From the NCBI GenBank assembly GCA_012974315.1, contig JAAXQI010000108.1, positions 1 through 18,353 of the forward strand: a stretch of 18,353 nucleotides of DNA, written 5' to 3'. The position numbers and the translations under genes were made by a program. Source of the stretch: Desulfobacterales bacterium (GTDB lineage: Bacteria; Desulfobacterota; Desulfobulbia; Desulfobulbales; BM004). The notes under the pieces are model-generated. The model saw only the letters and a list, made by a program, of their open reading frames with translations. It was not told the DNA's origin and ran no database searches. Positions 14,691-18,353 of the stretch are shown in pieces. Numbering within the stretch: position 1 is the stretch's first letter; each line of letters begins with the position of its first letter.

Positions 14691-14741
14691 CTGTCAGTCA
14701 TTCCGACAGACCTATCATACGATAAAGCAGTTCATTTTCAA
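14691..14741 (-). promoter_or_regulatory. Promoter and operator-like palindrome for DUF47-PiT
   Basis: On the minus strand, TTGAAA (14736-14741) and TATGAT (14714-14719) are 16 bases apart, each one base off the sigma-70 consensus. Just downstream, CTGTCAGTCATTCCGACAG (14691-14709) is an imperfect palindrome with CTGTC/GACAG arms placed over the expected transcription start. Read as direct half-sites it partly resembles a Pho box (CTGTC... CTGACA), but the spacing is 5 rather than 4, so PhoB control is only a possibility. Confidence 0.5.
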
Positions 14742-15300
14742 TCCATTTCCTTTGTTTTTTACCAGTTTAATAATGTTTCCCTAAATTGAACCGTTATTGA
14801 CAAAAATTGTCAGTTGGGAGCTCTTGCTAATTCCCTCTTGAAACGACCCGGAGAGCCCATTAAATTTAAATGTATACCACCCTGTGGCACATCTCTTTCT
14901 GCCCATTTTTTTTATTGATGTGGTTAATGGCAATAAAACCGAAATGTTCGACTCGCAGTGCTTTGGAGTTGTGTTGTCTTTTAATAGTTATTTCATTGTT
15001 ATGATTTAAAAAAACTTACAAAATATGCTAAGTGGTTCGCTAATTGCGTAAAAATTCTGGATGCTAAAAAAAAGATTTTGTTGGGCTTTGGGGCATTTTG
15101 TTTTTTCGGCACAAAGTTTTTTTTCTGCCTGATAGTTGTTATCATGTTTTGAAGAAAAATCCAATTGAAGTCCCAGTACAAAGTGCAAGAAAAATAGGAA
15201 CATCAGAGGGCACTGCCGGAAAGAACGGTTGGGATGAATCAGTACGCAGTCCCTAAAATTGATTTGTAGTAATCCTGGCAATATATTTACAAATTCCAGC
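14742..15300. other. AT-rich gene-free spacer
   Basis: No convincing gene was found on either strand. There is a small inverted repeat, TGACA-N5-TGTCA (14798-14812), and several A and T runs of seven or eight bases around 15066-15131. An open frame on the minus strand here (15006-15347) has no ribosome site and a composition unlike the neighbouring proteins. Confidence 0.6.
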
Positions 15301-15308
15301 AAGTAATG

Positions 15309-15432
15309 AAACCTGGAAATAGTGAAAAATGTCAGGTTTTGTGTCAATCATCGTTTGGTGTGTAAAACGATGATTTAGACTTACTCTCATTGCAACACCT
15401 GGCCCTGGAATTTCTTTTGTTGCCAGGTTGCA
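15309..15432. other. Cluster of three hairpins in the spacer before the two-CW gene
   Basis: Three inverted repeats lie within 124 bases. AAACCTG (15309-15315) pairs with CAGGTTT (15333-15339), followed by T. AATCATCGTTT (15346-15356) pairs perfectly with AAACGATGATT (15365-15375) across an 8-base loop. TGCAACACCTGGC (15391-15403) pairs with GCCAGGTTGCA (15422-15432) except for a 2-base bulge. Such density suggests a structured RNA or a decayed repeat element. No known RNA family is recognised. Confidence 0.5.
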
Positions 15433-15557
15433 TAGACCTGTAATTCGTTATCCTGTCAACTTGTTCACATTTTTCCTGTTTCAAAATTCTGTTGTTTTTG
15501 ATCACGTCTCAAGTCGCTTTGTCCCTGTTTTACCTGTAGATATTCCTTAAATTAATA

Positions 15558-15601
15558 TTGCCTGGACTACCACATTGTGATATATATTAGGAATGGTTCC
15601 T
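15558..15601 (+). promoter_or_regulatory. Candidate promoter and palindrome for the two-CW gene
   Basis: TTGCCT (15558-15563) and TATATA (15581-15586) are 17 bases apart. AGGAAtggTTCCT (15589-15601), a perfect 5-3-5 inverted repeat, follows directly and would overlap the transcription start, as an operator would. The match to consensus is moderate and the assignment is tentative. Confidence 0.35.
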
Positions 15602-15694
15602 GTTACTTCTGGACTTCAAGCAACAGTGTCCATTTGATTCAATGATTAATTTCATGAACCTGCATAATCCACAGTGCAGAAAAGGAGTACAGGT

Positions 15695-16012
15695 ATGAAT
15701 TGTTTGGAATTCAAGAAATGTGGCAGAGAAGGTGGGGGTGTTAAATCTATCGAATTAGGAACATGCCCTGCATACCCGGACTATGGACAGCAATGCGTAC
15801 GGGTTGCCGGAACACTGTGCGGCGGAGAGGTGCAAGGGACTTTTGCCCTGAAACTGGGAAATTGCCAGAAATGTGAATTTTATACCAGCGGACATTATGA
15901 CAAAACTTATAGCAACGGCCAGAAAGACCCCTTGAAAAAAGCTAATAATGTAAGTCAGCAGAGCGGATATCAAAAAATAGCTAGCAGCGGTCAGTTTTCA
16001 GTAAAAATTTAA
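15695..16012 (+). CDS. Two-CW domain protein (small, Cys-rich)
   Basis: A 105-residue soluble protein matching the two-CW domain family found in anaerobic Desulfobacterota and relatives. Seven Cys residues are visible: C3 and C9 in N-C-L-E-F-K-K-C-G-R-E, C24 in C-P-A-Y-P, C34, C42 in V-A-G-T-L-C-G-G, and C57-x2-C60. These probably bind metal; the role is not known. The usual Trp after the first Cys (N-C-W-E-F) is Leu4 here. The last 40 residues are polar and low in Cys. ATG 15695 is well supported by AAGGAG (15682-15687) 7 bases upstream; the longer reading from 15674 is not. The gene is transcribed alone after a long spacer and ends before the hairpin repeats at 16031. Confidence 0.87.
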   Translation: MNCLEFKKCGREGGGVKSIELGTCPAYPDYGQQCVRVAGTLCGGEVQGTFALKLGNCQKCEFYTSGHYDKTYSNGQKDPLKKANNVSQQSGYQKIASSGQFSVKI

Positions 16013-16030
16013 TTTAACTTTGGGTTAATT

Positions 16031-16104
16031 CCCCGCAGCTTACTGCGAATAAAGTTCAGATTATGGTTTTGATACCCCGCTGCTCTGCGGCGGGGTAGTT
16101 TATT
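16031..16104. repeat. Two-hairpin CCCCG composite repeat, copy 2
   Basis: The first unit (16031-16047) has CCCCGCAGC with arms CGCAG/CTGCG. The second (16071-16104) has TACCCCGC (16073-16080) and GCGGGGTA (16090-16097), then GTTTATT. The CCCC tracts are 44 bases apart, like copy 1 at 9296-9371. Lying just after the two-CW stop, the second unit may also help terminate transcription. Confidence 0.8.
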
Positions 16105-16140
16105 TGAAAATTTTTCTGCCATCTGAATATTTGTTTACTC

Positions 16141-16167
16141 AAAAACCAGGATCTGGTTTTTAATTTT
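16141..16167. terminator. Bidirectional rho-independent terminator
   Basis: AAAAACCAG (16141-16149) and CTGGTTTTT (16153-16161) form a perfect 9-bp stem with a 3-base loop, followed by further T. It separates the convergent two-CW (+) and nitroreductase (-) genes. Confidence 0.85.
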
Positions 16168-16190
16168 TTATCCAGTATCCAGGTTTTTTC

Positions 16191-16231
16191 CTTTAACCTT
16201 TAACCTTTAACCTTGCGCCCTGCGCCTTTCA
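16191..16231. repeat. Period-7 array (CCTTTAA, then CCTTGCG/CCCTGCG units)
   Basis: Three CCTTTAA units are followed in phase by CCTTGCG, CCCTGCG and CCTTTCA, all at 7-base steps. The array ends in the last codons of the nitroreductase gene. It repeats the TTTAACC theme of 1981-2000. Confidence 0.8.
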
Positions 16232-17047
16232 CTTAACAACATTTACACTGGCTGGCCCGCGCTGTACTGTCCGATGGTATTCCACCGCCGGTTCACCAAA
16301 GATCATTGCATAGCCTATGGAGTGATCTTCAGGAATGCCGAGTCTCCCGGGCAGGCCGGGAATAAGGGAAATCGCCATCATGGCCATACCATCCCAGAGT
16401 GTTCCGACGCCGCGTGCATGCGCCATCAGCTGAAAAGTGGTGAGGGCGATGTGAGTGTCCTGAACCGGGCAGGGAGAGTCTTGTGGGGCACTGGTAATGA
16501 GCAGGTGCGGCGCGTCTCTGAAAATGATATCCTTTCCTGCTTCCTTCCATGCCTCGACAGCCATGCCGATATACTGGGTAACTAAGCCCTCCGGGAGTTT
16601 TCCTTCATCATTCAGTTTGGTTAGTTCTGCCATAACTTCTTCCCGTAGCCCTTTCATTACCGCACCCTCTCTGACAACGGTAAACAGCACAGCCTGGGCG
16701 TTGACGCCGGTCGGAGAATGGCTGGCAATATCGAGAAGCTCGTCGATCAACCCAGGATCCAGGTCTTTTTTGTTGTAACGGCGTACTGATCTGCGGCCCT
16801 TGATCAGCGTTTCCAGCCTGGCCGGGTCCGGCATATTCCCATCCAGTATAGTGCTTGCCTCGGGGTCCCTGCCGAGGATCGACACTGCACCTGTTGGGCA
16901 GATAGCAAGACAGTGCTGACACCGGTAGCATCCCTCCTCATTGGTGATTATCGGGTACTCATCCATGCTGATCACAGCAGCTGGGCAATCTTCTGCGCAT
17001 TCACCGCACTGGATGCAGAGTTCTTCGTCTATGCGAAACTGAATCAT
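16229..17047 (-). CDS. Ferredoxin-nitroreductase fusion (2x[4Fe-4S] + FMN)
   Basis: A 272-residue cytoplasmic protein. Residues 1-55 are a two-cluster ferredoxin domain with both complete motifs: C11-x2-C14-x2-C17-x3-C21 and C40-x2-C43-x2-C46-x3-C50. The remainder is a nitroreductase-like FMN domain, beginning with G-R-R-S-V-R-R-Y at about 83-90 and S-H-S-P-T-G-V-N-A-Q at about 108-117, which contact FMN. Such fusions occur in strict anaerobes and let reduced ferredoxin feed the flavin; the substrate is unknown. GGAG lies 6 bases before ATG 17047. It is a single-gene unit, insulated from the integrase by a strong terminator and convergent with the two-CW gene. Confidence 0.92.
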   Translation of the reverse strand: MIQFRIDEELCIQCGECAEDCPAAVISMDEYPIITNEEGCYRCQHCLAICPTGAVSILGRDPEASTILDGNMPDPARLETLIKGRRSVRRYNKKDLDPGLIDELLDIASHSPTGVNAQAVLFTVVREGAVMKGLREEVMAELTKLNDEGKLPEGLVTQYIGMAVEAWKEAGKDIIFRDAPHLLITSAPQDSPCPVQDTHIALTTFQLMAHARGVGTLWDGMAMMAISLIPGLPGRLGIPEDHSIGYAMIFGEPAVEYHRTVQRGPASVNVVK

Positions 17048-17108
17048 GGGTGGCTCCTTTTCCTGCTCGGGTTAAATTGCTGTTCAGATATAGATATACA
17101 ATATTTTT

Positions 17109-17143
17109 AAAAAGGGCTACAGCCATAAACTGTAGCCCTTTTT
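17109..17143. terminator. Strong terminator at the end of the integrase gene
   Basis: AAAAAGGGCTACAG (17109-17122) and CTGTAGCCCTTTTT (17130-17143) form a perfect 14-bp stem with a 7-base loop. Its right arm touches the integrase stop codon (17143-17145). It would stop the leftward integrase transcript before the nitroreductase gene. Confidence 0.9.
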
Positions 17144-18249
17144 CATTTGATTGCTACCATTTTGCTACCACTTGTATCAAAAATGGCACTTTCTAGTCTA
17201 CAAGCAGCCTCTTGATTTATCGGCTTCATAAGGTGTGCATAAACATTTAATGTAACTGTAGGGCTCGAATGTCCTAGCTGCGATTGAATGTATTTGATGT
17301 TCTCTCCCTGTTCTATCATAAGGCTTGCAGTGGTATGCCTCAAAGCATGAAACTTAATTTGAGGAATCTTTGCTTTATCTAGCGCAGGGAAATAATACCT
17401 GTTGACCATGTTGCTGTGGTTTATGGGTTGTCCTGCTCTATTAGGAAAGATCAAGTTATGCTCGTTAGGTAAGCAAGCAAGTTTCCATTCTTTTAATGCT
17501 TTAACCATAGAGGGGCCAATATCAATTCTGCGCTCTGAACCCTTTGTTTTTGGAGCAAACCACCTGCCCTTGTTAAAAGTCCTTTGTATGTGAATCTGGC
17601 TATTCTTCCAGTCAACATCAGACCATTTAAGGCCCAGCAACTCTCCTTGCCTTGCTCCGGTAGTTATAGCCAGCATAAAAAGAGTATGATATTTCTTGTC
17701 TATCACCTGCTCAAGAAAGGTTTTGATCTCCTCTACATTCAAGATAGTTATTTTATTACTTTCCTCTACCCCTTGTCCTCTTGGCCTCTCAGCATCTCTT
17801 AGAGGGTTATGGCCAATATACTTGTGACGAACTGCATAGGACATAATTTGATTCAGTGAAACGAGAATCTTTCGCAGGGTGCCTAGTTTCATTCCTTGTT
17901 CTTGCCGTATTTGAATAAACTTCTCTATCCTAGCAATAGTAATTCTGTTTATCTTTAAAGGCTCAAGTTCGGTAAAATGGTTCCTAGTATGTCCTTCGTA
18001 TACTTCCCATGTAGTTGACCTTAAATTCTGTTTTTTGGATGCTATCCAGTCTTCTGCAACTTGATTAAATATAGGGGTTTCTCTACTGGAAACATAAACA
18101 CCTTTCTCCAGCAGGTCTTCAATGTCCCTTAATGCTTTATTGGCATCCTTCCTTGCTGTACCCTTTGGGAGGGCCTTCACTTGCCTCTTGCCTTGATTGT
18201 CATAAAAGTCCATAACATAACGACCACGTCTTTTTGCTATACAAGCCAT
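17143..18249 (-). CDS. Tyrosine recombinase / phage-type integrase
   Basis: A 368-residue site-specific recombinase with the three-domain layout of phage and island integrases. These are an N-terminal arm-binding region (1-55), a core-binding SAM-like domain (about 60-150) and the catalytic domain. All catalytic residues are present: R200 in T-G-A-R-Q-G-E, Lys in P-K-T-K (234-236), H301-A-L-R304-H, H327 in L-G-H-S-S and the nucleophile Y337. AAGGAGGG lies 9 bases before ATG 18249. By eye its codons are more AT-rich than the neighbours', consistent with transfer. It lies at the window edge, so the element it moves probably extends right; no tRNA gene or att core could be identified on the left. 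Confidence 0.95.
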   Translation of the reverse strand: MACIAKRRGRYVMDFYDNQGKRQVKALPKGTARKDANKALRDIEDLLEKGVYVSSRETPIFNQVAEDWIASKKQNLRSTTWEVYEGHTRNHFTELEPLKINRITIARIEKFIQIRQEQGMKLGTLRKILVSLNQIMSYAVRHKYIGHNPLRDAERPRGQGVEESNKITILNVEEIKTFLEQVIDKKYHTLFMLAITTGARQGELLGLKWSDVDWKNSQIHIQRTFNKGRWFAPKTKGSERRIDIGPSMVKALKEWKLACLPNEHNLIFPNRAGQPINHSNMVNRYYFPALDKAKIPQIKFHALRHTTASLMIEQGENIKYIQSQLGHSSPTVTLNVYAHLMKPINQEAACRLESAIFDTSGSKMVAIK

Positions 18250-18300
18250 TAGTTGTTCCCTCCTTAATTGAAAGGTTAAATGAAATTTTCCTTGTGTGCC

Positions 18301-18327
18301 CTATTGTACATTATAGTAAAACAATAG
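18301..18327 (-). promoter_or_regulatory. Integrase promoter with inverted repeat over the -10
   Basis: A perfect TATAAT on the minus strand (18310-18315) lies inside an inverted repeat, CTATTGT (18301-18307) and ACAATAG (18321-18327), about 60 bases before the integrase start. A repressor bound there would block the promoter. No good -35 is seen, and the binding protein is not in the window. Confidence 0.5.
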
Positions 18328-18353
18328 CAACAAAAATGATACTTGAGATAACT

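Noticed and set aside
15006..15347. 113-codon minus-strand frame in the long spacer
   Set aside because: AT-rich chance frame with no ribosome site, running into the first hairpin.
2900..16231. CRISPR-like arrays among the short repeats
   Set aside because: Units are 7-8 bases with no spacers, no 23-40 base direct repeats and no cas genes.

Overview
The window looks like chromosomal DNA of a sulfate-reducing member of the Desulfobacterota, probably near Desulfobulbales. The case rests on gene content: a small low-spin sulfite reductase, a two-CW domain protein, a DUF1858 redox-disulfide protein, an Fe-S/DUF3786 protein and a ferredoxin-nitroreductase fusion. This placement is inferred from families; no rRNA or taxonomic marker gene is present.

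Layout, left to right. Bases 1-34 are the glycine-rich end of a gene cut by the window, followed by a terminator. An MFS transporter (-) and a DUF1858 protein (+) diverge from a shared control region (1402-1610). A YceH-like protein (-) follows. Then comes a rightward block: an RND/MMPL-type exporter, a secreted nuclease-fold protein without the usual catalytic residues, a 54-residue Cys-rich small protein, an 83-residue unknown, an Old Yellow Enzyme-type flavin oxidoreductase and a NnrU-like membrane protein. The low-spin sulfite reductase (-) is convergent with that block and divergent from a DMT (EamA) transporter (+). Next are a zinc-ribbon/long-helix protein and an Fe-S/DUF3786 protein (+). 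A two-gene phosphate unit (DUF47 then PiT permease, -) is followed by about 1 kb without genes. A two-CW protein (+), a ferredoxin-nitroreductase (-) and a tyrosine integrase (-) close the window. The integrase marks the edge of a mobile element that would continue past the right end.

What connects the genes: DUF47 and PiT are a standard phosphate uptake pair. The small redox proteins and flavoenzymes suit an anaerobic sulfur/electron economy, but no single pathway ties them together.

The most unusual content is between the genes. At least eight spacers carry short arrays with a strict 7-base period but different unit sequences, and one carries an 8-base array. There are also two copies of a two-hairpin CCCCG repeat, two copies of a palindromic dispersed repeat, and a 27-bp minisatellite translated into the tail of the RND exporter. 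I see no CRISPR array, tRNA or rRNA, and no convincing new multi-gene system. The best leads are the 7-base arrays, the nuclease-fold protein with changed active site, the 54-residue protein and a three-hairpin spacer before the two-CW gene.
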